DNA from: a bacterium UBP4_UBA6127
GTDB lineage: Bacteria; UBP4; UBA4092
Reading direction: 5' to 3'
DNA length: 23,524 bases
NCBI GenBank assembly: GCA_002428325.1
Contig: DIVR01000017.1
Location: 11,352 to 34,875 of the forward strand
Shown here: piece after piece, positions 1-7,885 of the stretch
How positions within the stretch are numbered: the first letter of the stretch is position 1
How the letters are laid out: the number at the start of each line of letters is the position of its first letter
Translations under genes and position numbers: made by a program
Notes under the pieces: generated by a model
What the model was told of the DNA's origin: nothing
The model's input: only the letters and a program-made list of their open reading frames with translations
Databases searched by the model: none

Positions 1-637
1 CCGGGGTGGAAATCAACTGTTCCATGGTTCCTCGTTCCCATTCCCGGGCAATGGTCAGGGAGGTCAGCAGCGAGGCAATGATGGACATGATGACAGCAAT
101 CAATCCCGGGATAATGAAATTCCGGGATTTCAATTCATCGTTATACCAGACCCGCAACCTTGGGTCTATCAGCGAAGCTTTGAAAGATGGGGATAATCGG
201 CGGCTGAATTGTTCCCCCACGGCATTGATATATCCCAGAGAAATGGTGGCGGTATTGGAATCGCTGCCATCCACAATCACCTGCAGCGCTGCGGTTGTTT
301 GTTTTTGGATGGATTTGGAAAAATCTTCAGGGATAACCACCGCTACCTTGGCTCTGCCGCTATCCAGATAATAAGAAATTTCTTTATCATCTTCAGCATA
401 CTTAATGACTGTGAAATATCCAGAAGACTCAAGAGACCGGACCAGTTCCCGACTCTCAGAACTTTTATCCAGATCATAAATAATAGTCTTCAGGTTGTTT
501 ACATCCAGGCTGATGGCATATCCGAAGATAATCATCAGGATGGCCGGCATCAAAAATGCCAGAGCCATACTGAGGGGGTCTCGGAAAATATGCAGGGCTT
601 CTTTTTTGGCAACCGCCCAGGTTCTTCTTAATTTCAT
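1..637 (-). CDS. ABC-2 type transporter permease, N-terminal part (cut by left edge)
   Basis: Integral membrane subunit of a drug-efflux-type ABC transporter in the cytoplasmic membrane. About 212 residues are visible, starting MKLRRTWAVAKKEALHIFRD, the usual cytoplasmic amphipathic lead of ABC-2 permeases. A first membrane helix follows (residues about 22-40), then a long hydrophilic periplasmic segment containing YDLDKS, VVIPEDF and VDGSDSNTA, then a second helix starting near IIPGLIAVIMSII and the conserved REWERGTMEQL stretch. This matches the YhhJ/YbhS/YbhR group. The ATG lies 1 base past the stop of the upstream ATPase gene, so it is the next cistron of the same operon, with a GAGG ribosome site about 9 bases before the ATG. 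The C-terminal membrane helices lie outside the window. A second permease gene may follow to the left, as in ybhS-ybhR, but that is not visible. Confidence 0.88.
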   Translation of the reverse strand, partial: MKLRRTWAVAKKEALHIFRDPLSMALAFLMPAILMIIFGYAISLDVNNLKTIIYDLDKSSESRELVRSLESSGYFTVIKYAEDDKEISYYLDSGRAKVAVVIPEDFSKSIQKQTTAALQVIVDGSDSNTATISLGYINAVGEQFSRRLSPSFKASLIDPRLRVWYNDELKSRNFIIPGLIAVIMSIIASLLTSLTIAREWERGTMEQLISTP

Positions 638-638
638 A

Positions 639-1583
639 TCAGGCGACCTCAATCAGGGTAACAAACACATCTTCCAGCGAAGGGGAGATTTCTTCTATCC
701 TGCCAACCTGGATATCCGCTGTTTCCAGGTATTTCCGAATCAGCGGAATAGAAATCTCCGCTTTATCCACCGTGGCATGCAGCAGGGTTCCAAAAATAGC
801 GGTTTCAATTCCCTTATCATGCAGGATTTCCATGGCTTCCACAAAAGGGGAAGCTTCAATTTCCAGGACATCCCGTTTCATAAAGACATCCCGCAGTTCA
901 TGGGGAGTCCCTTCGGCGATGATTCGTCCCCGATAAATCAAGGCCAGCCGGTCGCAATAATCCGCTTCATCCATATAATGAGTGGTTACAAAAATAGTGA
1001 TACCTTCCTGGGCCATCTGGTAAATCATATTCCAGAAATTTCTTCTGGAAAGAGGGTCCACCCCGGAGGTGGGCTCATCCAGAAAGATGATGGGAGGTTC
1101 ATGCAATATGGCGCAGCCTAATGCCAAACGTTGTTTTAATCCGCCCGGCAGTGTCTTGGTGAGGGTATCATGGCTGTCCTGGAGTTCTGCCATTCTCAGG
1201 ACCCATTCCTTACGTTCTTTCTTCTTCTCAGAGGGGACATTGTAAATCCCGCTGTAAAAATCAATATTTTCTTCCACCGTCAAATCATCATAGAGAGAGA
1301 ATTTCTGGGACATATACCCGATATTCTGTTTGATTTGTTCGGATTCTTTTTTAACATCAAATCCGGCAACGGTCCCTTTCCCTCCGGAGGGTAGCAGCAA
1401 CCCGCAGAGCATTTTAATGGTGGTGGATTTCCCGGCGCCGTTCGGCCCCAGAAATCCGAATATTTCTCCCTTACGGACTGTCAGGTCGATATCATCCACC
1501 GCGACAAATTTCCCAAAGGTCCTTCGCAGTTGTGATACCTGGACTGCAATATCATGGTTAGGGATCAGCCGTTCTTCTTTCAT
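639..1583 (-). CDS. ABC transporter ATP-binding protein (YbhF C-half-like)
   Basis: Cytoplasmic ATPase of the efflux transporter, 314 residues. Walker A is GPNGAGKST at 46-54, the Q-loop Gln is at 93, Walker B is IIFLDE at 165-170, and the H-loop His is at 202 (TTHYMDEA). The signature at 145-151 reads LPGGLKQ rather than LSGGxxQ, so the Ser is replaced by Pro. The C-terminal ~90 residues resemble the accessory domain of CcmA-like drug-efflux ATPases. Its ATG overlaps the TGA of the preceding ATPase gene (ATGA), implying translational coupling. In E. coli YbhF two such domains are fused in one protein; here they are separate genes, and I infer that they pair as a heterodimer. The first ATPase has an intact signature but lacks the H-loop His, so the pair would have one canonical and one degenerate ATP site. 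Confidence 0.92.
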   Translation of the reverse strand: MKEERLIPNHDIAVQVSQLRRTFGKFVAVDDIDLTVRKGEIFGFLGPNGAGKSTTIKMLCGLLLPSGGKGTVAGFDVKKESEQIKQNIGYMSQKFSLYDDLTVEENIDFYSGIYNVPSEKKKERKEWVLRMAELQDSHDTLTKTLPGGLKQRLALGCAILHEPPIIFLDEPTSGVDPLSRRNFWNMIYQMAQEGITIFVTTHYMDEADYCDRLALIYRGRIIAEGTPHELRDVFMKRDVLEIEASPFVEAMEILHDKGIETAIFGTLLHATVDKAEISIPLIRKYLETADIQVGRIEEISPSLEDVFVTLIEVA

Positions 1584-2503
1584 TGTTTTGCCTCTTTCAC
1601 CCGGGTGATAAAGATATCTTCCAGGGAAGGGAGGATGCTTCGGCTGGAGAGGATAGGGATTCCTTCAGCTTCAAGTTCTTTTATCAGTTGGTTACTATCC
1701 TTTTCTGGCCTCAGGGCAATATGCAGCCTTTCCCCATAGAGGCTGACATTTAGAATTCCAGAAAGATGCTCCATTATTTCCATGGCTTTCCGAGTCTCTT
1801 CGGTGGTGATTTCCAGCATGGGGAAAGCCAGAGACCTTTTAATGACATCGGGAGAATTCTCTTCCAGGTATTTGCCTTTATGGATCAGCCCCACCCGGGT
1901 ACAACGTTCGGCTTCATCCAGGTAGGCGGTCGATACCATGACCGTAATCCCGTCTTTCAATAGCTCATAAAGGATTCTCCAGAAGTCTCTTCGGGAGACC
2001 GGGTCCACCCCATTGGTCGGCTCATCCAGAAAGAGGATTTGGGGCGTATGGATCAAAGCGCAGGCCAGCCCCAGCTTTTGTTTCATGCCGCCGGATAAAT
2101 TACCCGCTAACCGGGTTTTAAAGGGAGTCAGGTTGCTGAATCCCAGGAGTTTTTCAAACCGCTCGGTTCTGACTTTCCGGGGGACTTCATACAGGTCGGC
2201 ATAAAACCGGATATTTTCCATCACGGTTAAATCTTCATATAACCCGAATTTCTGGGCCATATACCCGATTTTCTCTTTAATGCGTTCCCCCTTATTCCGG
2301 ATGGAAAACCCTGCAACCCAACCTTCTCCGGAGGTAGGGTCCATGATGGAAGTCAGCATCCTTAGAATGGTGGTTTTACCCGCTCCGTCCGGCCCCACTA
2401 ATCCATAGAGTTCCCCGGGCTGGATGGCCAGGTTTAATCCATCGACCGCTCGCAGAGTCCCAAAATCTTTGGTTAGATTTTCTGTTTTGATGGCATAATC
2501 CAT
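1580..2503 (-). CDS. ABC transporter ATP-binding protein (YbhF N-half-like)
   Basis: First ATPase of the efflux operon, 307 residues from the chosen start. Walker A is GPDGAGKTT at 37-45, the Q-loop Gln is at 84, the signature LSGGMKQ is at 136-142, and Walker B ILFLDE is at 156-161. The H-loop reads STAYLDEA, so the usual His is Ala (residue 193). I chose the ATG at 2503 (MDYAIKTENL) because a GGAG ribosome site lies 7 bases before it. An in-frame ATG at 2533 would add ten residues rich in Ser and Arg, overlap the adaptor gene by 26 bases, and align with nothing typical. The gene starts 4 bases past the adaptor's stop codon and overlaps the next ATPase by 4 bases. It probably forms a heterodimer with that ATPase. 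The substrate is unknown; relatives export drugs or other small molecules. Confidence 0.92.
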   Translation of the reverse strand: MDYAIKTENLTKDFGTLRAVDGLNLAIQPGELYGLVGPDGAGKTTILRMLTSIMDPTSGEGWVAGFSIRNKGERIKEKIGYMAQKFGLYEDLTVMENIRFYADLYEVPRKVRTERFEKLLGFSNLTPFKTRLAGNLSGGMKQKLGLACALIHTPQILFLDEPTNGVDPVSRRDFWRILYELLKDGITVMVSTAYLDEAERCTRVGLIHKGKYLEENSPDVIKRSLAFPMLEITTEETRKAMEIMEHLSGILNVSLYGERLHIALRPEKDSNQLIKELEAEGIPILSSRSILPSLEDIFITRVKEAKQ

Positions 2504-2507
2504 CCGG

Positions 2508-3494
2508 TTACTCCTGGATCTTGATTCGGACATCTGCCGGCATCCCGGGTTTTAAAGCTTCTTCAGGATTTGGCAGGGTGATTTTTATCGCATAAACCAG
2601 TTTGACTCTTTCTTCGTGAGTCTGGATGGTTTTGGGGGTGAACTCCGCTTCCGGTGAAATGTAGGTAATAGTACCTTCAAAGGTCTTTCCCGGGAAAGAG
2701 TCCACGGTGATACTGGCCTTCTGTCCCAGGGAGACTTTCCCCAGTTTATCTTCTTTGACATAGACCTTTATCCAGGGATGTTCCAGGTCTCCTAAGGTGA
2801 ATACCGGAAGTCCGGCGGAGACAGTCTCCCCCAGCTCTGCATTCTTTTTAATAATGATTCCTGCGGAAGGGGCATAAAGGACTGTGTCTTTAACTCGCTC
2901 TTGTAAGGTCTGCAAAGCGGCTTCGGCCTGGCGAACCCGGTTTTCAGCTGCCCGGATAGTCTCTTTCCGCGGTCCTTCTTTTACCAGGCTAAGGGCTTCC
3001 TGGCTGTTTCGGTGCTGGGAACTGGCAACATCCAGCGTCCTTCGGGCCGCATCCAGTTGCTGGGCGGCAATCGCCCCGTTTTGGTACAGGGTCTCGGCTC
3101 TCTGGTAATCCTTGGCCGCTTTAGTCAGTTCTGCTTCGGTATATTTGACCTGGGACTTGGCCTGTTCCAGTTCCTGGGGACGGGACCCTGCTTTCAATTC
3201 TGCCAACCGGTCCCTGGTCTCGGCCAGGGAAGCCTGGTTTTGCTGGGTCTGAGCAATCAGTTCCGCCCGGTCGATTTCTGCCAACAGCTGGCCCGGGTTT
3301 ACTTTATCCCCTTCATCCGTTTTGAGGCTGATAATCCGCCCCGGTGATTTGAACCCCAGATTCATTTCGGTTACTTCCACATTTCCCGAAAGAATCAAAA
3401 TCCCTTTTTCCTGTCTGGGTTTCAAATGCATCACAAGGTAAACAGCGATGCCAATCACGGCTATCAATAGGATAGATAGTATTATCTTTTTCAT
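2508..3494 (-). CDS. HlyD-family periplasmic adaptor (YbhG/EmrA-like)
   Basis: Membrane-fusion protein linking the inner-membrane ABC transporter to the TolC-like channel, 328 residues. An N-terminal membrane anchor (residues about 4-22) is followed by the first half of a lipoyl/barrel-sandwich domain (GFKSPGRIISLKTDEGDKV). A long alpha-helical hairpin rich in Gln, Glu, Ala and Arg follows (about 78-205), then the second lipoyl half (LYAPSAGIIIKKNAELGETV) and a beta-barrel region. The stretch TPKTIQTHEERVKLVYAIKI is typical of the YbhG-type adaptors of ABC-2 drug exporters. Its ATG shares one base with the stop codon of the TolC-like gene (TAATG). Order and spacing support a tripartite efflux pump with its neighbours. 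The exported substrate cannot be read from the sequence. Confidence 0.93.
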   Translation of the reverse strand: MKKIILSILLIAVIGIAVYLVMHLKPRQEKGILILSGNVEVTEMNLGFKSPGRIISLKTDEGDKVNPGQLLAEIDRAELIAQTQQNQASLAETRDRLAELKAGSRPQELEQAKSQVKYTEAELTKAAKDYQRAETLYQNGAIAAQQLDAARRTLDVASSQHRNSQEALSLVKEGPRKETIRAAENRVRQAEAALQTLQERVKDTVLYAPSAGIIIKKNAELGETVSAGLPVFTLGDLEHPWIKVYVKEDKLGKVSLGQKASITVDSFPGKTFEGTITYISPEAEFTPKTIQTHEERVKLVYAIKITLPNPEEALKPGMPADVRIKIQE

Positions 3495-4843
3495 TAGCGA
3501 GACGCTCCTGTATGAGGTAAAGTACCCATGGCTTTTCTCAATGAAGCCATGGCAATTTCTTTATCAAAAACCGCTTGGAAATAATTGGCCTGGGCTATCA
3601 AAAGGGCTGACTGGGAATCAATTACTTCGGTGCTGGTACCGGCCCCAGCGCTATATTTCAATCTCTGGACTCGAAGGTCTTCTTCTCCGGAGGCGATGGC
3701 TTTCTCTGAGACAGAAATTCTATCTTCTGCGTTTTTAATGGACAGGAATGCATCTTGGATTTCTCTTTGAATCTCCAGCTTCAAGGACTGTAACTGCAAC
3801 CGGGTTCTTTCAATTTCCTTTTCCTGAATGGCCATGGAAGCTTTGATATTCCCGGCATCATAGAGCGGTAGGTTCATTTTCAAGGAAACCGTCCAATCTT
3901 CCTTAAAATCAAAATCATCCCCTGATTTCAAGTCATAAATGCTGGAAAGATAGACAAAAGGTTTTTTTCGGCCTTCTTGGATAAGTCTCATCTGTTCATA
4001 CAGGGTTTCTTTTTTCTGGAGGGATAAATACTCTGGGCGATTTGCCAAAGCCGATTCCAGGGCGGGTTCGAATTCAGGTAAATCTTCCCGGGAATCGGCC
4101 GGTATCCCAATCTTGAGGGGAGAGCGGATATCTTCCATCCCCATCAGGGTTCTCATTAAGTCATAGGCGCTTTCGATAGAGTTGTTGATAGCCAGCAGAT
4201 CCTGCTGCCGTCGTGCCGATTCTACTTCTGTTTTCAATAAATCGACCTTGGGTACGGTGCCGGCTTTCAAAAAGGTTTCTACGTCTTTCTGATGCGCTAA
4301 AAGCCGATCAACCGAGGCTTGGGTGGATTCTTGGGTCTTTTCCAGCTGGTTTATTTTGTAATATAAACTGGTCAGATTAAATATTAATTCCTGCTGGCTT
4401 TGGACAAGGCTCTCTCTGGCAATTTCCTGTTTGATTTCCGCCACTCTGACCCCTCGAACCAGTTGCCCTCCTTTATAAAGAGGAAGACTAAGGGCAATCT
4501 CCGTTCCCAGGTGGGTGTCATCAAAAAGCCCGCTGCTACCTCCCCCGGTCAATGCGGATGGGTTGATAGATGTCAAGGGTGTCTGGTACCGATACCGGTT
4601 CATCCAGCTGTTGAAATCCACTTTGGGCATTCGGTTGGATTGAGCTGTCTGGATGGCATAGCCTTCAATCTCAATCCCATTCAGGGAAGCCTTTAATCCG
4701 GGATTATGGTCCAGAGCATACGCCACCACTTCATTCAGAGACAAGTCACCGGAAGGTAGAATGGCCTTGACTGTCTCTGCTCCATAGGCCGGCAGACTGA
4801 AACCCAACAGTATTCCCAGGATTATTATTTTTAATCCTTTCAT
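3494..4843 (-). CDS. TolC-family outer-membrane efflux channel
   Basis: Outer-membrane factor of the tripartite exporter, 449 residues, within the usual 420-500 range. It has a signal peptide with a hydrophobic core (IIILGILLGFSLPAYGA, likely cut near residue 22). Two related OEP halves follow (about 45-240 and 260-440), made of long amphipathic helices. The hallmark segments are LSLPLYKGGQL near the first strand pair and LKMNLPLYDAGNI at the equivalent place in the second half. The end of the second half has YSAGAGTSTEVIDSQSAL, the conserved pattern preceding the last helix of TolC relatives. It lies 7 bases after the regulator's stop, and its AAGGAG ribosome site overlaps that end. Having the channel inside the operon suggests a dedicated rather than shared TolC. 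Confidence 0.93.
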   Translation of the reverse strand: MKGLKIIILGILLGFSLPAYGAETVKAILPSGDLSLNEVVAYALDHNPGLKASLNGIEIEGYAIQTAQSNRMPKVDFNSWMNRYRYQTPLTSINPSALTGGGSSGLFDDTHLGTEIALSLPLYKGGQLVRGVRVAEIKQEIARESLVQSQQELIFNLTSLYYKINQLEKTQESTQASVDRLLAHQKDVETFLKAGTVPKVDLLKTEVESARRQQDLLAINNSIESAYDLMRTLMGMEDIRSPLKIGIPADSREDLPEFEPALESALANRPEYLSLQKKETLYEQMRLIQEGRKKPFVYLSSIYDLKSGDDFDFKEDWTVSLKMNLPLYDAGNIKASMAIQEKEIERTRLQLQSLKLEIQREIQDAFLSIKNAEDRISVSEKAIASGEEDLRVQRLKYSAGAGTSTEVIDSQSALLIAQANYFQAVFDKEIAMASLRKAMGTLPHTGASR

Positions 4844-4850
4844 GAGGGTC

Positions 4851-5453
4851 TTATCTCCTTTTTTCAGCTTTCAATCCCCCTAAAACATAGGAGGTGGTAT
4901 GTTGTATGATTTTTTCTAAAAACTCATCATTTATCTTTTCATTTTTCAATAATCGTTTGAGGACCGGCTGAAGCTGGATAAACTGCAGGCAATTCCCTAC
5001 CATGCTGTAAACCGCCAGCCGGGCATCCATTTTCCGGAATTCCCCTTTTTTGATTCCCTCTTCCATGATGCCAAACAGAATCATGGAATTGGCATGGATA
5101 TAGGGATAGATGATATCCAGGAATCGTTTATCCCCCATGGCCATTTCCCGAAAAACCATCCTGGCCCGGATGGGTTTGGTATGGATATAGGTCAGGTAAA
5201 GCCGGATGAACTCCTTGAACTTCTCCGTCGGACACCCTTTTTTCTGGCTGATCTCGGTCAGGTTCTCTTTTAAAGCCCCGGCCATATCGACAATCAATTC
5301 CCGGTAAAGATTCTCTTTCCCGCCGAAATGATAGGTGATGGCGCCCAGATTCACTTTGGCTTTCATGACGATGTCCCGGACCGAAACCCCGTCATATCCC
5401 CGCTGGGAAAATAACTCCGCCGCAACTTCCTTGATTTTCTCCCGTGTCTCCAT
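4851..5453 (-). CDS. TetR-family repressor, CecR/YbiH-like
   Basis: DNA-binding regulator of the efflux operon, 200 residues. The N-terminal helix-turn-helix is classic TetR: AAELFSQRGYDGVSVRDI followed by VNLGAITYHFGGKENLY (residues about 10-50). The C-terminal ligand-binding domain (about 75-195) contains ARMVFREMAMGD and matches the CecR (DUF1956) type. In E. coli CecR controls ybhGFSR, whose products match the genes downstream here, so homology and context agree. It is the first gene of the operon. Two palindromes overlap and follow its promoter, which suggests autorepression released by an unknown compound bound to the C-terminal domain. The start is supported by the normal N-terminus of the fold; the ribosome site (GGGGA, 7 bases upstream) is only moderate. 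Confidence 0.93.
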   Translation of the reverse strand: METREKIKEVAAELFSQRGYDGVSVRDIVMKAKVNLGAITYHFGGKENLYRELIVDMAGALKENLTEISQKKGCPTEKFKEFIRLYLTYIHTKPIRARMVFREMAMGDKRFLDIIYPYIHANSMILFGIMEEGIKKGEFRKMDARLAVYSMVGNCLQFIQLQPVLKRLLKNEKINDEFLEKIIQHTTSYVLGGLKAEKRR

Positions 5454-5493
5454 CGGTCGTCCCCGGTCCTTTCTTTTTCTCTGTTCTTAATTC

Positions 5494-5551
5494 ATACGTT
5501 CGTATTAGTTCATACGTTTGTATGATACCAGATTCCGGGAACGGTCGTCAA
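5494..5551 (-). promoter_or_regulatory. Promoter and tandem palindromic operator of the efflux operon
   Basis: Read on the minus strand, a -35 box TTGACG (5546-5551) and a -10 box TATCAT (5522-5527) are separated by 18 bases. Palindrome TCATAC-GTTT-GTATGA (5510-5525) overlaps the -10, and ATACG-TT-CGTAT (5494-5505) lies just downstream. Their centres are 18 bp apart, under two helical turns. This fits a TetR-type repressor bound as two dimers and blocking its own transcription. The sequence is direct; binding by the adjacent CecR-like protein is inferred. Confidence 0.72.
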
Positions 5552-5614
5552 GCGAAACGATAAAATACATTTCCGGGAGAGAGCCGGCCACGGGCCAGCG
5601 GAGGGTTTTTGAGG

Positions 5615-7087
5615 TTATTGGGCAGTATTCGGGGAGGTTCCGGCATCCTGGTCAAGAGGTTCTCGGGGTTGATGGATAAAATAGGGGTCCCGGTAATCCA
5701 CCGGCTTATAATTGAAACGGAGGGCATTATAGATATCCGGGCTGTAACGTTCATCGGGCTGGGGGTTTTCTATACGCAAGGGGAAATAGCAGAGGACCAG
5801 GGAATATTTCTTAGCCTGGATATCCTGGATGAAACCCGCCGGATTCCAGAGGTTTTGCTTATCGAGGGTACTCATAATAAAGGGTTGGAAGAGGACGGGT
5901 TTTCCGGCTCGAATCAGGAGGGCGGCATCATCGGAGAGTACAGGTCCGGGAGTCTCCCGGAGGATTCGTTCAACCGATCTTGCCCGGTGATATCGGGCTT
6001 GGTCGGGAACGGGCCCATACCAATACCGGGTATAAGGCAGATGGGGGATCATGCCCAGTTGGGTAACGACCAGAAGAGCCAGGATATATTGGCCCCAGAG
6101 GACTGATTTCCTGAGGAAACTGAGGCTGACACCGGCCAGAATTGCTCCGGCTATCATGAGTTCGATGAGGTAATTGACGGCCGACCCGTCTTTCCCGGCG
6201 CTGATGGCAACCAGTCCGGACAGGATAAACCAGCTCCCGAATAGAAATTTTGCATCCCCTTTCCAATGAATGAAAAATCCGGCGGCAGCCAGCAGGAAGA
6301 ACGGCCAGTAAAATCGAAGCATATTGGTCAGGTAATTCCAGAGGCTGCTCCATCGGAAGGGATTCATATTATATAAAATCAGATGTTTGAAAAACTCTCC
6401 ATGGGACAATCCATACAGAGTCAGAAAAACCATCAAGCCGGATAAACCCAGGGAGACGGCAAATAACCCGGCTTTTTTGGGGTTGATTTTGGAAATATAA
6501 AGAAATGCGGCCAGGGGAGCGGCTATCATGACCTGCTTGGTATAAAGGGCCAGCAGGAACAGTACCACCGGCAGAACAATTTTATGGGGGGCTCTGAAAA
6601 CCCGGTAAAGACCAGCCAAAGCCAGGGCCAGAGCCAGCATATCCACCCGGTTCAGGACACCCCAGCGGTAGATATAATGGACGGCAAACGGAAACATCCC
6701 GGAGATGCCGGCCGCAAAAATATCATCGGTCAGCCGATAGACAATCCTGCCTACTAAAAATCCCAAGAGCAGGGTGGAAAGGATGGATATCATTCTTCCA
6801 TACCAATGGTGAGTCCCAAAAACTAAGGCAAAAGGGAGATTCACTATCTGGTAAACAGGGGGATAATTCCCGACCGTGTAGGGCGGAGTCTTTAAATCAG
6901 GGTAAATCGTTTGTCCATGCCGAAGCTGATGAATCTGGTTGAGGATAAATCCTTCTTCATTATCCAGGTCATACGGAAAAGCCACACAGACAACCCCGTA
7001 AAAGAGGAAAGCGGCAAAATAAAAAATCACACCGGCTAATGCCAGCTTTTCCAACCAATTGAGTTTTTTCAGCTCATATCTCAGCAT
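5615..7087 (-). CDS. GT39-like (GT-C) multi-pass membrane glycosyltransferase
   Basis: Predicted polyprenyl-phosphate-sugar-dependent glycosyltransferase of the cytoplasmic membrane, 490 residues. The first membrane helix (about 15-35) is followed by a periplasmic loop with FPYDLDNEEGF (40-46). Its acidic cluster matches the catalytic Asp/Glu position of the GT-C/PMT/ArnT fold. About ten more hydrophobic helices follow, with the family-typical YPDLKTPPYTVGNYPPVYQ loop, and a soluble C-terminal tail from about residue 370. The donor and acceptor are unknown; relatives add sugars to lipid A, cell-surface glycans or proteins. Its ATG lies inside the end of the upstream small HExxH gene (7-base overlap), so the two are co-translated. 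No convincing terminator was seen between its stop and the divergent efflux promoter region. Confidence 0.8.
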   Translation of the reverse strand: MLRYELKKLNWLEKLALAGVIFYFAAFLFYGVVCVAFPYDLDNEEGFILNQIHQLRHGQTIYPDLKTPPYTVGNYPPVYQIVNLPFALVFGTHHWYGRMISILSTLLLGFLVGRIVYRLTDDIFAAGISGMFPFAVHYIYRWGVLNRVDMLALALALAGLYRVFRAPHKIVLPVVLFLLALYTKQVMIAAPLAAFLYISKINPKKAGLFAVSLGLSGLMVFLTLYGLSHGEFFKHLILYNMNPFRWSSLWNYLTNMLRFYWPFFLLAAAGFFIHWKGDAKFLFGSWFILSGLVAISAGKDGSAVNYLIELMIAGAILAGVSLSFLRKSVLWGQYILALLVVTQLGMIPHLPYTRYWYGPVPDQARYHRARSVERILRETPGPVLSDDAALLIRAGKPVLFQPFIMSTLDKQNLWNPAGFIQDIQAKKYSLVLCYFPLRIENPQPDERYSPDIYNALRFNYKPVDYRDPYFIHQPREPLDQDAGTSPNTAQ

Positions 7088-7557
7088 TCATGTATATCCA
7101 GTATCTGATTCAATGGGTCATTATACTGCGGGTAACGGGATTTCATCCAATCTCTGACAATCTCCCTGACAAGAAACTCTTCCTGGCGGAGTGAGATTTT
7201 CCGGATAAGCCGGGCTTCCTGCCGGGGAAAATGGGTTTTTGCCCTGACAAATAAATCATGCAGCAATTCATGCACGAGGCATAACTCTTTCAGCAGGGAC
7301 TCCTCAATTCCTGTCAGGCCCATTTCCTCAACCAGTTTAGTATGCCACATTTCAATGACATCCTGATAGATAAGGATGGTGGGAGGATTAGGCTGGTATT
7401 CAGACCGTAGGAGGAGAGTCCCTCTTCGGGGGGATTTTTCCAGTTCCCGGATTTCTATTCCCATCCCGGTTATCCATTCTGATAGGCTGGTTCCCGGTTC
7501 TTGACGGGCCAGATAATCTATTAAGATGTGCCGGATATCCGCTTTTGGTGTATCCAT
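7081..7557 (-). CDS. Small HExxH-motif protein, possible metallopeptidase
   Basis: Uncharacterised soluble protein of 158 residues with no signal peptide. Residues 96-100 read HELLH, a zinc-metallopeptidase HExxH motif, in a helix (ELCLVHELLHDLFV). A Glu-rich helix (about 126-133, EEFLVREI) follows and could supply a third ligand. The preceding stretch NPPTILIYQDVIEMWH loosely resembles the strand before the active helix in IrrE/ImmA-type proteins, but the similarity is weak. I chose the ATG at 7557, preceded by GGAAAGG; a TTG four codons upstream is in frame but less likely. It overlaps the membrane glycosyltransferase by 7 bases, which implies a linked role. The motif is directly visible; protease activity is inference, and a structural metal site is the main alternative. 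Confidence 0.62.
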   Translation of the reverse strand: MDTPKADIRHILIDYLARQEPGTSLSEWITGMGIEIRELEKSPRRGTLLLRSEYQPNPPTILIYQDVIEMWHTKLVEEMGLTGIEESLLKELCLVHELLHDLFVRAKTHFPRQEARLIRKISLRQEEFLVREIVRDWMKSRYPQYNDPLNQILDIHEC

Positions 7558-7885
7558 ATTCCTTTCCAAAAGTAACCTGGGATTTAAAATAACAGGGTAA
7601 TGTCCTGTGGCAGGTTGACCCGGAAACTGCTAACCTTATTTTCGTTGGGCTAACCCCTTGGACCGCCATTGAATGAACAGCCAGACCCTAAACTTCGAAA
7701 CAGGGTCCTGCCATCCCGATTCGGCCGCTATTCCAATGCCTTCCCATTTTCCCATATTCTACGGGAACTGTGAACCTGCCAGCCCTTCAGGGCCCCTTTT
7801 AAAGCGGATATTTACTGAATACTTGATATGATAAACTTATTAACTGAGATAACCTTGAAAAAATTGTTGCTGAAGGAGTTATCAA
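7558..7885. other. Divergent intergenic region, no gene seen
   Basis: This stretch lies between two divergently read units and must hold both promoters, but none is convincing. A TATGAT at 7827-7832 has no good -35 partner; TTGATA at 7823-7828 with GATAAC 19 bases later is also weak. A short inverted repeat, ACAGG-N7-CCTGT, lies near 7592-7608, and GCCCT-TC-AGGGC near 7780-7792. No recognisable Zur box was found ahead of the zinc genes. Confidence 0.5.

Noticed and set aside
495..1121. Long plus-strand open frame (208 codons) across the ABC permease/ATPase genes
   Set aside because: Antisense to clear ABC genes with intact motifs; its translation shows no domain and is a by-product of codon bias.
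2504..2533. Upstream ATG for the first ATPase
   Set aside because: Adds ten Ser/Arg-rich residues and overlaps the adaptor gene, while ATG 2503 has a properly spaced GGAG.
5609..6106. Plus-strand 165-codon frame within the glycosyltransferase gene
   Set aside because: Antisense to a membrane protein with clear helices; no recognisable protein.
7777..7800. GCCCT-TC-AGGGC followed by CCCCTTTT as a terminator
   Set aside because: Stem only five base pairs with a two-base loop, and it lies upstream of both divergent genes, where no transcript needs to end.
7600..7885. Zur box upstream of the zinc genes
   Set aside because: No palindrome of the Zur type found by eye near the start of znuA.
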